This document shows, piece by piece, positions 1 to 8,653 of a stretch of 44,435 nt of DNA. Where the stretch lies: assembly GCF_000428985.1 (NCBI RefSeq), contig NZ_AUAZ01000033.1, positions 1 to 44,435 on the forward strand, read 5' to 3'. Under the pieces are notes generated by a model, which had not been told where the DNA came from, did not search any database, and saw only the letters and a program-made list of their open reading frames with translations. How positions within the stretch are numbered: the stretch's first letter is position 1; every line of letters begins with the position of its first letter. Source of the stretch: Marinobacterium litorale DSM 23545. GTDB taxonomy: Bacteria > Pseudomonadota > Gammaproteobacteria > Pseudomonadales > Balneatricaceae. The translations under genes and the position numbers were made by a program.

Positions 1-318
<318 letters not shown>

Positions 319-321
319 GAT

Positions 322-345
322 AAAAAACGGCTCCCGAAGGAGCCG
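322..345 (-). terminator. Intrinsic terminator of the aldehyde dehydrogenase gene, group IIC intron target
   Basis: On the minus strand a perfect 7-bp stem CGGCTCC/GGAGCCG closes on a TTCG tetraloop and is followed by six T. It sits about 115 bp after the aldehyde dehydrogenase stop. The intron starts three bases after the T tract, as known for IIC introns that home to terminator hairpins. The terminator itself stays intact. Confidence 0.9.
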
Positions 346-461
346 CAGAAGTGTGCTTTGGAATGACGGCGGCTTTGTGGGGGACAAAACCGGAAAGCAC
401 TGGAGGCGGCGAACCGCCTCCGGACACGTCCATGTGCGAACACAACGGACAGAGAGGTGAA

Positions 462-1982
462 TCAGAAGAACCCGAGCGGATCGGTGCTGTAGCTGACCAG
501 CATGTTCTTGGTCTGCTGGTAGTGATCCAGCATCATCTTGTGGGTTTCACGGCCAACACCTGACTTCTTGTAACCACCGAAGGCAGCGTGCGCCGGGTAA
601 GCGTGGTAGCAGTTGGTCCAGACACGACCGGCCTGAATACCACGACCCATACGGTAAGAGCGGTTCATATCGCGAGACCAAACACCGGCTCCGAGGCCGA
701 ATTCGGTGTCGTTAGCGATTGCCAGCGCTTCCGCTTCATCTTTGAAGGTGGTCACAGCGACAACCGGGCCAAAGATCTCCTCCTGGAAGACGCGCATATC
801 GTTGCGGCCTTTCAGCAGGGTCGGCTGAATGTAGTAACCGTTGTTCAGCTTGTCACCAAGCTGCTCGGCAGCACCACCGATCAGGCACTCTGCACCCTCT
901 TCGCGACCGATATCCAGGTAGCCCAGAATCTTCTCGTACTGTTCCTGAGACGCCTGAGCACCGACCATGGTTTCGGTATCCAGCGGGTTACCACGCTTGA
1001 TCTGCTTGATGCGGTCGATGACCAGACCGATGAAGTCTTCGTAGATGCTTTCCTGGATCAGCAGGCGCGACGGGCAGGTGCAGACCTCGCCCTGGTTGAA
1101 GAACGCCAGTACGGTACCTTCAACACACTTGCTCAGGAAGCTGTCTTCGTGGTTCATCACATCTTCAAAGTAGATGTTCGGCGACTTACCACCCAGCTCA
1201 ACGGTGGACGGGATGATGTTATCAGCCGCGCACTTGAGAATGTGTGAGCCAACCGGGGTAGAACCGGTGAATGCGATCTTGGCGATACGGGTGCTGGTGG
1301 CCAGCGCCTGACCGGCTTCGGCACCATAGCCGTTAACGATGTTCAGAACGCCCGGCGGCAGCAGGTCACCGATGACTTCCATCAGGACCAGAATAGACGC
1401 CGGAGTCTGCTCGGCCGGCTTGAGCACGATGCAGTTACCGGCAGCCAGGGCCGGAGCGATCTTCCAGGCAGCCATCAGCAGCGGGAAGTTCCACGGGATA
1501 ATCTGGCCGACAACGCCGAGCGGCTCGTGGAAGTGGTAAGCGACAGTGTTCTCGTCGATCTCACCGATGGTACCTTCCTGAGCGCGGATGCAGCCGGCGA
1601 AGTAGCGGAAGTGATCGATAGAGAGAGGAACGTCTGCGGCCATGGTTTCGCGAACCGCTTTACCGTTATCCCAGGTCTCGGCAACAGCCAGACGCTCCAG
1701 GTTGGCTTCCAGACGGTCTGCGATTTTCAGCAGGATATTGGAACGCTCTGCGACAGAGGTACGACCCCAAGCGTCTTTCGCCTTGTGCGCGGCATCCAGC
1801 GCCAGCTCGATATCCTCTGCGGTAGAACGGGGGATTTCGCAGATTGCTTCGCCGGTGCACGGCGTGATGTTAGTGAAGTATTCGCCTTTGACGGGTGCTA
1901 CCCATTCGCCACCGATGTAGTTACCGTAGCGCTGCTGGAAAGTTACTACTGAACCTTCTGTACCGGGCTGTGCGTAGATCAT
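462..1982 (-). CDS. exaC: NAD-dependent aldehyde dehydrogenase (ExaC/PedI/AldB type)
   Basis: Soluble aldehyde dehydrogenase of 506 residues that oxidises aldehydes, typically acetaldehyde, made by the quinoprotein alcohol dehydrogenases of this window. Visible motifs are PWNFP with Asn165, ELGGKSPN with general base Glu262, and [12 protein letters not shown] with nucleophile Cys301, as in the whole ALDH family. I start at the ATG at 1982 because AAAGAGGC lies just upstream; a 17-residue longer reading would start inside the leader. Close full-length similarity to Pseudomonas ExaC is recognised from memory. It is transcribed alone, away from luxS, ends at a terminator hit by a group IIC intron, and has a TACTTTGGTACC box 130 bp upstream that may join it to the alcohol regulon. 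Confidence 0.93.
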   Translation of the reverse strand: MIYAQPGTEGSVVTFQQRYGNYIGGEWVAPVKGEYFTNITPCTGEAICEIPRSTAEDIELALDAAHKAKDAWGRTSVAERSNILLKIADRLEANLERLAVAETWDNGKAVRETMAADVPLSIDHFRYFAGCIRAQEGTIGEIDENTVAYHFHEPLGVVGQIIPWNFPLLMAAWKIAPALAAGNCIVLKPAEQTPASILVLMEVIGDLLPPGVLNIVNGYGAEAGQALATSTRIAKIAFTGSTPVGSHILKCAADNIIPSTVELGGKSPNIYFEDVMNHEDSFLSKCVEGTVLAFFNQGEVCTCPSRLLIQESIYEDFIGLVIDRIKQIKRGNPLDTETMVGAQASQEQYEKILGYLDIGREEGAECLIGGAAEQLGDKLNNGYYIQPTLLKGRNDMRVFQEEIFGPVVAVTTFKDEAEALAIANDTEFGLGAGVWSRDMNRSYRMGRGIQAGRVWTNCYHAYPAHAAFGGYKKSGVGRETHKMMLDHYQQTKNMLVSYSTDPLGFF

Positions 1983-2111
1983 TGTCGTAAGCCTCTTTGT
2001 TTTTATGTCCCAAGACTTCGCCGGAGGGGCCAAGCCGTTTTGTTAATCGACACTGGCATCTTAGGACTGGGATGCAAGCCCCGGTATGGTCCCTTGGCAG
2101 TGAAAAAGCGA

Positions 2112-2123
2112 TACTTTGGTACC
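2112..2123. promoter_or_regulatory. Candidate regulon box TACT-TT-GGTA upstream of exaC
   Basis: The sequence TACTTTGGTACC matches the inverted repeat TACT-NN-AGTA at seven of eight positions and lies about 136 bp before the exaC start. An 11-base stretch, ACTTTGGTACC, is repeated in inverse orientation upstream of the porin gene (37173-37183). The regulator is unknown; inference only. Confidence 0.4.
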
Positions 2124-2189
2124 GGTTTTTATCGCCCGCGACGACCCACTCCCGAACGCTTAATCCCTGAAAAAAGCGGCGTTAGAAGT

Positions 2190-2195
2190 TATAAT
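2190..2195 (+). promoter_or_regulatory. Candidate -10 element of luxS
   Basis: A perfect TATAAT lies 39 bp before the luxS start. The -35 hexamer at the usual spacing (CTGAAA, 2167-2172) is poor, so this is only a candidate sigma-70 promoter. Confidence 0.4.
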
Positions 2196-2233
2196 GGGAG
2201 ATTAAATCCACCTTATCCTTAGAAGGATGATCT

Positions 2234-2746
2234 ATGCCTCTTCTAGACAGCTTTACCGTCGATCACACACGCATGCACGCACCGGCAGTGCGTATCGCCA
2301 AGACGATGAACACCCCGAAGGGCGACCCGATCACCGTTTTTGACCTGCGCTTCTGCCTGCCTAACCAGGAGATTCTTTCAGAGAAAGGTATCCACACACT
2401 GGAGCACCTGTTCGCCGGTTTTATGCGCGAGCACCTGAACGGCGACGGCGTGGAAATTATCGACATATCACCGATGGGCTGCCGCACCGGCTTCTACATG
2501 AGCCTGATCGGCACACCGGGCGAGAAAGACGTTTCGAACGCTTGGCAGGCTTCAATGCAGGATGTCTTGAACGTGAAAACCGAGGGCGATATACCCGAGC
2601 TGAATAAATACCAGTGCGGAACCTACACCATGCACTCCCTGCAGGAAGCGCAGCAGATCGCCCGCAATATTCTGGATCGCGGCATTCAGGTCAACAGCAA
2701 CGCCGAGCTGGATCTCGACGAAGAGTTTCTGAAAGAACACAGCTGA
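2234..2746 (+). CDS. luxS: S-ribosylhomocysteine lyase LuxS
   Basis: Cleaves S-ribosylhomocysteine to homocysteine and DPD, the precursor of autoinducer-2, in the activated methyl cycle. The 170-residue protein has the family length. The metal site is complete: His54 and His58 in [10 protein letters not shown] and Cys128 in YQCGT, with the catalytic Cys83 in MGCRTGFY. A strong ribosome binding site AGAAGGATG precedes the ATG. It is a single-gene unit divergent from exaC; a REP hairpin follows its stop. No methyltransferase or nucleosidase gene is adjacent, so it is probably a housekeeping recycling enzyme, and signalling cannot be judged from sequence. Confidence 0.97.
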   Translation: MPLLDSFTVDHTRMHAPAVRIAKTMNTPKGDPITVFDLRFCLPNQEILSEKGIHTLEHLFAGFMREHLNGDGVEIIDISPMGCRTGFYMSLIGTPGEKDVSNAWQASMQDVLNVKTEGDIPELNKYQCGTYTMHSLQEAQQIARNILDRGIQVNSNAELDLDEEFLKEHS

Positions 2747-2758
2747 TTGGGGCTCCTA

Positions 2759-2805
2759 CCGGGCTACACCCACGTAGCCCGGATGCAGCGAAGCGAAATC
2801 CGGGA
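2759..2805. repeat. REP locus 1 (class A plus an inverted half copy)
   Basis: A class A REP (2774-2805) starts with GTAG and folds as CCCGGAT/ATCCGGG. It is preceded by the inverted fragment CCGGGCTAC (2759-2767), so the GTAG feet face each other. It lies between the convergent luxS and phhB genes. Confidence 0.85.
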
Positions 2806-2807
2806 GA

Positions 2808-3134
2808 TCACCCCAAATCATCAATTTTGGCGGCAATAATAAAGTCGTTCTCATGTAACCCATCGATCTTGTGGGTCCAGATCTCCACCTCCACATGCCC
2901 CCAGCCGAAGCTGATCTCGGGATGATGATCCTCTTCCTCGGCCAGCTCCCCTACCCGGTTCACAAAGCGCAAAGCCTCGGCAAAATTTTTGAACGCAAAC
3001 TCCCGCCGCAGCTTTTTTGCATCGGCGGACAGGGTCCACATGGGCACTTCGCGACTGAGTTCAGCAGCCTTTTCCGCACTCAGCGGCGGCACGCCACCTT
3101 TACAGGGTTCGCAGCTTTTTTCGGATAAAGCCAT
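2808..3134 (-). CDS. phhB: Pterin-4a-carbinolamine dehydratase
   Basis: Dehydrates 4a-hydroxy-tetrahydrobiopterin (or monapterin) during recycling of the pterin cofactor of phenylalanine hydroxylase. The 108-residue protein carries the signature EEEDHHPEISFGW (His70, His71) and a downstream His80, with the usual single-domain length. The ATG at 3134 is chosen because AAGGAGGC lies directly upstream; the open frame extends further 5' without support. No phenylalanine hydroxylase gene is beside it. It lies downstream of the NafY operon on the same strand, separated by a REP hairpin, so co-transcription is possible but not evident. Confidence 0.93.
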   Translation of the reverse strand: MALSEKSCEPCKGGVPPLSAEKAAELSREVPMWTLSADAKKLRREFAFKNFAEALRFVNRVGELAEEEDHHPEISFGWGHVEVEIWTHKIDGLHENDFIIAAKIDDLG

Positions 3135-3211
3135 GGATGCCTCCTTGATGCACCAGATGGGTTTGAACCCAGTGTAGTCAAGAAGGCCCGGTGATACCCG
3201 GCGCAACCTAT

Positions 3212-3243
3212 GTAGCCCAGATGGAGTAAAACGGAATCCGGGA
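3212..3243. repeat. REP locus 2 (class A, single)
   Basis: A GTAG-led class A unit with slightly degenerate left arm (CCCAGAT against ATCCGGG) between nafY and phhB on the minus strand. Confidence 0.75.
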
Positions 3244-3250
3244 TGATCCC

Positions 3251-3970
3251 CTACTCCTCGACAACCTGCTCCTCGGAACGGAAACGTTTCCGCTCCTCTG
3301 CCGACAGACCCAGTATTTTGGAGAACCAGGGTGGCGGTGCCTTGAATACCTGCTGGAACTCTTTGAGTTTCTCCGAAGCATCAATCACGTCCGGCACTTT
3401 GATCGGGTAGATATCAGCGCGAATCACCCGTGCAGCAGCGGGGCCACCCATGGTCTGTACGAACAACACCTGACAATCACGGATCAGGTCCACACGGAAC
3501 AGGTTCCGATCATCGGAGTCGTCCGCCTCAATGGCTGAACGAATATCCACCAGACGCATATCGGTAGGTGAAAGCTGGTAGATCAGGTAGCGCAGGCAGG
3601 AGCCAAAATGGCCATTGAGCAGATTGCCAGCATTGGATGCCACCGCCACTCGGACCGACCCCGGCAGATCACCGTCACGATAGGCTTCGATCTGCGGGAG
3701 ATCTTCATCGGATTCCTCCCCCCAGAGATAACGCACAGCCAGCTTGATGTTTTCCAGGCCGATACCGATATCTTCGCCATCCTCTTCGCCATCCAGACTG
3801 CCGATGCCGGTCTTGAGGTTGGTTACGGTCACCCGCTTGAGCGCTTCGTCATCCAGCGGAGTTCCCACTCGCTCATGCAGAATATCCAGCAACTCACCCA
3901 CTTCAACACCGGGCAAAACCCGGGCTGCCAGCGCTATACGCAGCGCCAACTCTCGATCCAACGCTTCCAT
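3251..3970 (-). CDS. nafY: NafY-like nitrogenase cofactor-binding protein
   Basis: NafY of Azotobacter binds FeMo-co and apo-dinitrogenase during nitrogenase maturation. This 239-residue protein has the two-domain NafY layout rather than that of short NifX: an N-terminal helical domain (about 1-65, RELALRIALAARVLPGVEVG) and a C-terminal dinitrogenase Fe-Mo cofactor domain (about 105-200) with VAVASNAGNLLNGHFGSC and FVQTMGGPAAARVI. A TGGAG site precedes the ATG by 7 bases. It is last in a minus operon after an ankyrin protein (14-bp gap), a rhodanese and an unknown protein. No nitrogenase structural or nif assembly gene is in the window, so the role is either inherited from a remote nif locus or altered. 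Confidence 0.85.
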   Translation of the reverse strand: MEALDRELALRIALAARVLPGVEVGELLDILHERVGTPLDDEALKRVTVTNLKTGIGSLDGEEDGEDIGIGLENIKLAVRYLWGEESDEDLPQIEAYRDGDLPGSVRVAVASNAGNLLNGHFGSCLRYLIYQLSPTDMRLVDIRSAIEADDSDDRNLFRVDLIRDCQVLFVQTMGGPAAARVIRADIYPIKVPDVIDASEKLKEFQQVFKAPPPWFSKILGLSAEERKRFRSEEQVVEE

Positions 3971-3984
3971 AGAAAACTCCAGGT

Positions 3985-4422
3985 TCAGGCAACAGAAACT
4001 GCACGCAATAACTTGAAGCTGGTCAGGCTCGCTGCCAGATCCAGTGCCGACATATCATCATCATTGCGAATCGCAGGATCAGCACCCAGTTCAAGCAGCA
4101 GGTGGACAATGGCATCTTTACCGCTGGAAGCAGCGTACGCCATGACCGTATTACCAGCCGGGTTGCGAAAATTGATATCACAGCCGGAGGCAACCAGCAG
4201 GCGAATAACCGCTTCGGACTCGGCGTAGCACGCGGCCCAAATTGCGTTATTGCCATACGCATCCACTGCACTGATATCGGCACCCTTCTCAATCAATTCA
4301 CTGATCAGGTCCGCATCGCCAGCCCGGGATGCCAGAATCAGCGCGCAATCACCTTCACCGTTCACTGAATTGACATCCTTTTCCTTCAAACCGCACTGGC
4401 TAAACCACTCAGCTTCCATCAT
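3985..4422 (-). CDS. Small ankyrin-repeat protein of the nafY operon
   Basis: A 145-residue soluble protein built of about three to four ankyrin repeats, visible as GDCALILASRAGDADLISEL, GNNAIWAACYAESEAVIRLL, GNTVMAYAASSGKDAIVHLL and a closing DMSALDLAAS. Ankyrin repeats are protein-binding scaffolds and no catalytic domain is present. GGGAGA precedes the first of two adjacent ATGs. The gene is 14 bp upstream of nafY and 23 bp downstream of the rhodanese, so it is almost certainly co-transcribed. Its partner may be one of these products; that is inference. Confidence 0.85.
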   Translation of the reverse strand: MMEAEWFSQCGLKEKDVNSVNGEGDCALILASRAGDADLISELIEKGADISAVDAYGNNAIWAACYAESEAVIRLLVASGCDINFRNPAGNTVMAYAASSGKDAIVHLLLELGADPAIRNDDDMSALDLAASLTSFKLLRAVSVA

Positions 4423-4445
4423 GACGGATCTCCCGCTTTTATTAT

Positions 4446-4739
4446 TCAGGTCCAGGCGGCAAAACCACCCTTGAGGCTGTACACATCCTTGAATCCGAAG
4501 TCGCTAAACATCTCGGCCACATGTTCACTGGCGTGCCCGTGGTAGCAATAGATCACCATGGGACGGCTCTTATCCCCCTTGAGCAGAAGGGTCTCACGCA
4601 GCCCTTCGTGCAGATGCATGGCGTTATCGATGTGCCCCGCCTTATAGTCTTTCACGTCGCGGCAATCGAGCAGCATGGTGCGCTCATCAGACAGCAGAGG
4701 CTTCACCTCATCCACGGTAACGGTCTTGAACTTGCTCAT
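4446..4739 (-). CDS. Single-domain rhodanese (GlpE/RhdN-like)
   Basis: A 97-residue sulfurtransferase with the active-site loop CYHGHAS and catalytic Cys65; the family carries persulfide sulfur on this residue. The end, YSLKGGFAAW, is typical of GlpE-like proteins. Azotobacter has a rhodanese, RhdN, in its nif region, and here the gene shares an operon with nafY, so a role in Fe-S or cofactor sulfur delivery is a fair inference, not a demonstration. The ribosome site AGGGAG lies somewhat far from the ATG. Confidence 0.9.
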   Translation of the reverse strand: MSKFKTVTVDEVKPLLSDERTMLLDCRDVKDYKAGHIDNAMHLHEGLRETLLLKGDKSRPMVIYCYHGHASEHVAEMFSDFGFKDVYSLKGGFAAWT

Positions 4740-4781
4740 CTGTCACAGGCTCCCTGTTGTGTATAAATCGGCTTGAAGGGA

Positions 4782-5204
4782 TCAATTAAGTGTGCGGGTG
4801 CGGCCCGCTTCACCACTGAGCCGATCGATCAGTGCGAAATACTCGTCACTGGCGAAGGCTTCACTCTGGCTCTCGAAAAAGCTGCGGGCGTTATCCACCG
4901 CGTCCTGCATCGCCGCGATCACGAACGCTTCCGCATGAACCGACTCCACCATGCGTCCCGGCACCGATGACTCGATCCGCAGGGTGTTGGAACGGGAATC
5001 GAAAGAGTGAAAACGCATGCCTTCGAAGGGCGGCGCTTCCTCCGAACCCGGCATCAGAAAATGCAGGTCCAAGTGAGGCGATCGGGTTTGCAGCGGATCG
5101 CGACGCTGCTGAGCAAGCCCGGCCGCCACACGCACCAGCGCTTTGTGGAAGGGGCTTTCATCGAGCTGGCGGTCCGGCAGGTACGCCCCGATATAGATAG
5201 CCAT
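4782..5204 (-). CDS. Uncharacterised protein heading the nafY operon
   Basis: A 140-residue soluble protein, not recognised. It has no signal peptide or membrane segment. Visible patches are MAIYIGAYLPDRQLD at the start, a central LDLHFLMPGSEEAPPFEGMRF, and a helical C-terminal half beginning MVESVHAEAFVIAAMQDAVDNA. AGGAGA stands 7 bases before the ATG at 5204. It is first in the operon with rhodanese, ankyrin and NafY proteins, which is the only hint to its job. Base and codon use look like the neighbours. Confidence 0.8.
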   Translation of the reverse strand: MAIYIGAYLPDRQLDESPFHKALVRVAAGLAQQRRDPLQTRSPHLDLHFLMPGSEEAPPFEGMRFHSFDSRSNTLRIESSVPGRMVESVHAEAFVIAAMQDAVDNARSFFESQSEAFASDEYFALIDRLSGEAGRTRTLN

Positions 5205-5420
5205 GGTATTTATCTCCTGATCCGAGTGTGTAAGATGCAGCAAAACCCCGGCCAGACTGTGCCACCCTGCAAAAACAGCAAGTTAAGCCATTTTCCAGGG
5301 CTCCATTCCTCGGTAACGCTGTTGTAAACCCGACAACCCTGTGGGGATCATTCCCAAGGCGCTGTATCTGATCGACGGCGAATCCGCTATTATCCGGGCG
5401 TTTTCATGGGAAGATGGCTG

Positions 5421-5738
5421 ATGATCGAACTTCAGGATCTGTTCTGGCTCACGCTGATCGGCTTCCTCTGTCTGGCCTGGTGGCAGGGGCAGAAGGTCAA
5501 GGAGATCGCCCTGCGTCGGGCGCGACGCGAATGCCGGGACCTCGACTTACAACTGCTCGACGACAGCGTGGCGCTGCGTGCAATCTGGCTTAAGCGGGAC
5601 GATGGCGGTCGCATCCGGGTCTGGCGACGTTACCGTTTTGAGTTCACCTCCACCGGCGATGAGCGCTATACCGGCGAGGTCGTTACGCTAGGGGTGGCCG
5701 TGACCGGATTCCATCTGGCACCCCACCGGCTGGGCTAA
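5421..5738 (+). CDS. DUF3301-like single-pass membrane protein
   Basis: A short inner-membrane protein of 105 residues: one N-terminal transmembrane segment (about residues 7-20, LFWLTLIGFLCLAWW), a basic helical linker and a C-terminal domain with RVWRRYRFEFTSTGDERYTG. This matches the DUF3301 pattern including RRECRDLDLQLLDDSVAL. I prefer the ATG at 5421, with GGGAAG eight bases upstream; another ATG at 5406 would add five residues. Function is unknown in the family. It is divergent from the nafY operon and 44 bp upstream of the lytic transglycosylase on the same strand. Confidence 0.8.
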   Translation: MIELQDLFWLTLIGFLCLAWWQGQKVKEIALRRARRECRDLDLQLLDDSVALRAIWLKRDDGGRIRVWRRYRFEFTSTGDERYTGEVVTLGVAVTGFHLAPHRLG

Positions 5739-5782
5739 AGCAATTGCAGAACACGGCAGTTAACGCCTAACATCCAAGTATC

Positions 5783-6538
5783 ATGAAAGTGTCACCTGCC
5801 TCTACCAAAGAGATGATCAGAACACGGTCGATATTCCAGCGCCGTCTGCTGGCGTTTTCCGGCGCGTTGCTGATAGCTACCTCCTTTGCCGCCCGCAGTG
5901 GAGAGATTCGTCGGATCGTGCACCCGGACGGACGGGTTGAGTACACCAATGTAGCCCCGGAACAGGCGACCAAACGCTATGGCGGCTCCGGCAGCAGTGA
6001 CACTATCTACAAGTATCGCCGTCCCGATGGCACCCTCTCCTTCACCGACCAACGCCCGGTGCACATCCGCAATTACGAGGTGATGCGCTTTGACTGCTAC
6101 GCCTGTCGGGTAAGCTCCACCGTTAACTGGCACACCACGCCGCTTAACCGTAGCGCATTCGAAAACAGCATCACCTCTGCGGCGGCACGCTACAACGTAG
6201 ATCCATCACTGGTACGCGCCGTGATTCATGCCGAATCGGCCTTCCGGGCCGATGCCCGTTCCAGTAAGGGCGCCATGGGATTGATGCAGCTAATGCCCGG
6301 CACCGCCGATGATCTCGGTGTGGCCGATGCGTACGACAGTGCCCAGAATATTGATGGCGGCGTACGTTACCTGGCCGCCCTGCTTGAGCGCTATCGTGGC
6401 GATACACGTCTAGCGACAGCGGCCTACAACGCAGGGCCCGGTGCCGTGAACCGGTATTCCGGTATTCCGCCCTATGCGGAGACACAAGCCTACGTGGAGC
6501 GCGTGGCAATTTTGCGAGACCGATACGCACAGCCGTAG
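5783..6538 (+). CDS. Periplasmic lytic transglycosylase with N-terminal DUF4124 region
   Basis: Predicted murein lytic transglycosylase of 251 residues. A signal segment (LLAFSGALLIATSFA) is followed by two DUF4124-like motifs (IVHPDGRVEYTN and YRRPDGTLSFTD) and a C-terminal SLT domain from about residue 125. The SLT domain shows the catalytic Glu in HAESAFRADA, then GAMGLMQLMPGTA and TAAYNAGPGAV. The start could also be the ATG at 5813; neither has a clear ribosome site. The stop codon TAG is the last three bases of the GTAG foot of a class B REP element, so the present C-terminus may have been set by that insertion. A bidirectional terminator follows. Confidence 0.9.
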   Translation: MKVSPASTKEMIRTRSIFQRRLLAFSGALLIATSFAARSGEIRRIVHPDGRVEYTNVAPEQATKRYGGSGSSDTIYKYRRPDGTLSFTDQRPVHIRNYEVMRFDCYACRVSSTVNWHTTPLNRSAFENSITSAAARYNVDPSLVRAVIHAESAFRADARSSKGAMGLMQLMPGTADDLGVADAYDSAQNIDGGVRYLAALLERYRGDTRLATAAYNAGPGAVNRYSGIPPYAETQAYVERVAILRDRYAQP

Positions 6539-6569
6539 CCCGGCAGAAGCCAAAGGCGGGTGCCGGGAA
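6535..6569. repeat. REP locus 3 (class B, single)
   Basis: A class B unit: GTAG, then stem CCCGGCA/TGCCGGG around a 17-base loop. The TAG inside its foot is the stop codon of the lytic transglycosylase gene. Confidence 0.85.
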
Positions 6570-6594
6570 ACTCCCGACACGCTAAACAAAACGT

Positions 6595-6617
6595 AAAAAG
6601 GGCCCGCAGGCCCTTTT
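6595..6617. terminator. Bidirectional intrinsic terminator between transglycosylase and pedH
   Basis: A 9-bp perfect stem AAAAGGGCC/GGCCCTTTT with loop CGCA gives a T tract in both directions. It separates the plus-strand transglycosylase from the convergent pedH gene. Confidence 0.92.
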
Positions 6618-6641
6618 GAAAGTGGAGAGTTGGATTACACC

Positions 6642-8420
6642 TTAACGGCTGGCCATCTCAGCGCTGGCCGGAAGTTTGAAGGTCCAGACGGAGCCGCCCT
6701 GGTTCAGGTGCTTAACGCGCTTGGCAACTTCACCACCCCACAGTGGTACCGCGCCACCCCAGCCGGAAACAACGGAGACATACTGCTCGCCATCCATTTC
6801 CCAGGTGATCGGTGAACCAACGATGCCGGAACCGGTGTTGAACTTGTACAGCATCTCACCGGACTCGGCGTTGAATGCCATCAGGTAGCCTTCCGGGTTA
6901 CCGGTGAAGACCAGGTTACCCGCTGTGGCCAGAACACCACCCCAGAGCGGTGCGTAGTTTTCATAACGCCACGCCTCTTTGCCGGTCTTCGGATCGATGG
7001 CACGCAGAACACCGATGTACTCTTCGTTGGTCGGATGGATGGTGAAACCGGCACCCAGATAGGCAGCGCCTTTCTTGTAGTTAACCGGCTCGTTCCAGAT
7101 ATCCATCTCCCACTCGTTGGAGGGGACATAGAAGTATCCGGTGTCCTGGCTGTAAGCCATCGGCATCCAGTTTTTGCCACCCAGGAATGACGGAGCCGCT
7201 ACAACGGTCTCGCCTTTCTTGGCCGCTGCCGGGTTGCCCGGGCGGTTAGCATCGTCATAGATCGGACGGCCATTCTCGTCCAGGCCCTTGGCCCAGGTCA
7301 TCTTATCCACGAACGGGAAGCCGCGGATAAATTCACCGTTCTCACGGTTCAGGACGTAGAAGAAGCCGTTACGGTCAGCGGTAGCAGCCGCCTTCACGGT
7401 TTTGCCATTCTCTTCATAGTCGAAGGAGATCAGCTCGTTCACACCGTCGTAGTCCCAGCCGTCGTGCGGCGTGGACTGGAAGTGCCACTTGATGGTGCCG
7501 TCATCCGGGTCGATCGCCAGGCGTGAGGAGGAGAACAGGTTGTCACCCGGACGCATGTGGGAGTTCCAGGGAGCCGGGTTACCGGTACCGATCAGTATGC
7601 TGTCGGTATCCGGATCATAGTACCCACCCAGCCAGGTTGCCGCGCCACCGGTCTTCCAAAGGTCACCCGGCCAGGTCTGGCCCGGCTTGCCACCAGAGAT
7701 GCCGTTTTCGACTTTCTTGCCGTCTTCGTAGACATAGCCCATGTGACCTTCCACGGTCGGACGAGTCCACACCAGATCACCGGTTTTGGCGTCGTAGGCT
7801 TCCACCTTACCGACCACACCGAACTCACCACCGGAGACACCGGTAATGATCTTGCCCTTAACAATCATCGGAGCCGCAGTCAGCGAGTAACCTTCCTGAT
7901 AATCGGCAACGGTCTTCTTCCACACGGTCTTACCGGTGTCCTTGTTCAGAGCCACCAGCTTGGCATCCAGTGTGCCGAAGATCACCAGATCGTCGTAGAG
8001 TGCTACACCACGGTTGATGACGTCACAGCACGGCATGATGCCGTCTGGCAGACGGGCGTTGTATTCCCATAGCTCTTCGCCGGTTTTGACATCAACGGCG
8101 AATACGCGGGAGTAGGAACCGGTCACGTACATGACACCGTCCTTCACCATCGGCTGAGATTCCTGACCACGCTGCTTCTCACCACCGAAGGAGAAGGACC
8201 AGACCGGACGCAGCTCCTGGACGTTGTCAGTGTTGAGTTTGGTCAGCGGGCTGAAACGCTGCCCCTGGACGCCGAGACCGTTGGAGACGACATCATCTGT
8301 CGTCAAATGGTCTTTCAAGATATCTTCGTCGGTTACACCGGCCTGTGCAACGCTAGCCGTGGACATCGCTGCAACGAGGGCAGTAACTGCAAAGCCTGTA
8401 CTGAGCCCGAGTCGTTTCAT
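6642..8420 (-). CDS. pedH: PQQ-dependent alcohol dehydrogenase, lanthanide type (PedH/ExaF-like)
   Basis: Periplasmic quinoprotein that oxidises short-chain alcohols to aldehydes and passes electrons to a c-type cytochrome. The 592-residue precursor has a signal peptide ending near residue 27 (SVAQA) and the eight-bladed propeller. A vicinal Cys131-Cys132 pair sits in PDGIMPCCD. The catalytic motif reads WDYDG with Asp323 and Asp325. The second Asp is the established mark of lanthanide-binding enzymes (XoxF, ExaF, PedH); calcium enzymes have Ala, Ser or Thr there. The paralogue at 15866 has Ser. AAGGAGAC precedes the ATG. It lies 190 bp below an ABC transporter gene of the same strand with a REP pair between, so it probably has its own promoter. 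Confidence 0.94.
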   Translation of the reverse strand: MKRLGLSTGFAVTALVAAMSTASVAQAGVTDEDILKDHLTTDDVVSNGLGVQGQRFSPLTKLNTDNVQELRPVWSFSFGGEKQRGQESQPMVKDGVMYVTGSYSRVFAVDVKTGEELWEYNARLPDGIMPCCDVINRGVALYDDLVIFGTLDAKLVALNKDTGKTVWKKTVADYQEGYSLTAAPMIVKGKIITGVSGGEFGVVGKVEAYDAKTGDLVWTRPTVEGHMGYVYEDGKKVENGISGGKPGQTWPGDLWKTGGAATWLGGYYDPDTDSILIGTGNPAPWNSHMRPGDNLFSSSRLAIDPDDGTIKWHFQSTPHDGWDYDGVNELISFDYEENGKTVKAAATADRNGFFYVLNRENGEFIRGFPFVDKMTWAKGLDENGRPIYDDANRPGNPAAAKKGETVVAAPSFLGGKNWMPMAYSQDTGYFYVPSNEWEMDIWNEPVNYKKGAAYLGAGFTIHPTNEEYIGVLRAIDPKTGKEAWRYENYAPLWGGVLATAGNLVFTGNPEGYLMAFNAESGEMLYKFNTGSGIVGSPITWEMDGEQYVSVVSGWGGAVPLWGGEVAKRVKHLNQGGSVWTFKLPASAEMASR

Positions 8421-8554
8421 TGTCGTCTCCTTTACGGATCATTCTTATTGGATGCGGGGAATTTCCCGGTTGACCGGGATTTCCTCCCGATTCTGACCCT
8501 ATTCTTGTTGCCGACCCGATTTTCAACAATTGACCGCCCGAAGCAGTTTTCTCC

Positions 8555-8567
8555 TCACTTGGTAGTA
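8555..8567. promoter_or_regulatory. Weak regulon-box-like site upstream of pedH
   Basis: TCACTTGGTAGTA resembles the TACT-NN-AGTA repeat but with altered spacing. It is about 140 bp before the pedH start, a distance like that of the weak boxes at exaC and cytochrome c550. Low confidence. Confidence 0.22.
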
Positions 8568-8580
8568 ATACTCGACCATC

Positions 8581-8653
8581 CCCGGCATACGCCTCCGGCT
8601 TCTGCCGGGCTACAGAGAGGCGTAGCCCGGATGGAGTGAAACGGAATCCGGGA
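8581..8653. repeat. REP locus 4 (REPIN: inverted class B plus class A)
   Basis: An inverted class B unit (8581-8613) and a class A unit (8622-8653) face each other with their GTAG feet inward, eight bases apart. The pair overlaps the 3' end of the ABC ATPase gene: the last residues and the stop codon of that gene are REP sequence. Confidence 0.92.

Noticed and set aside
2040-2222. 60-codon open frame between exaC and luxS
   Set aside because: Runs through the luxS promoter with no ribosome site and no protein-like composition.
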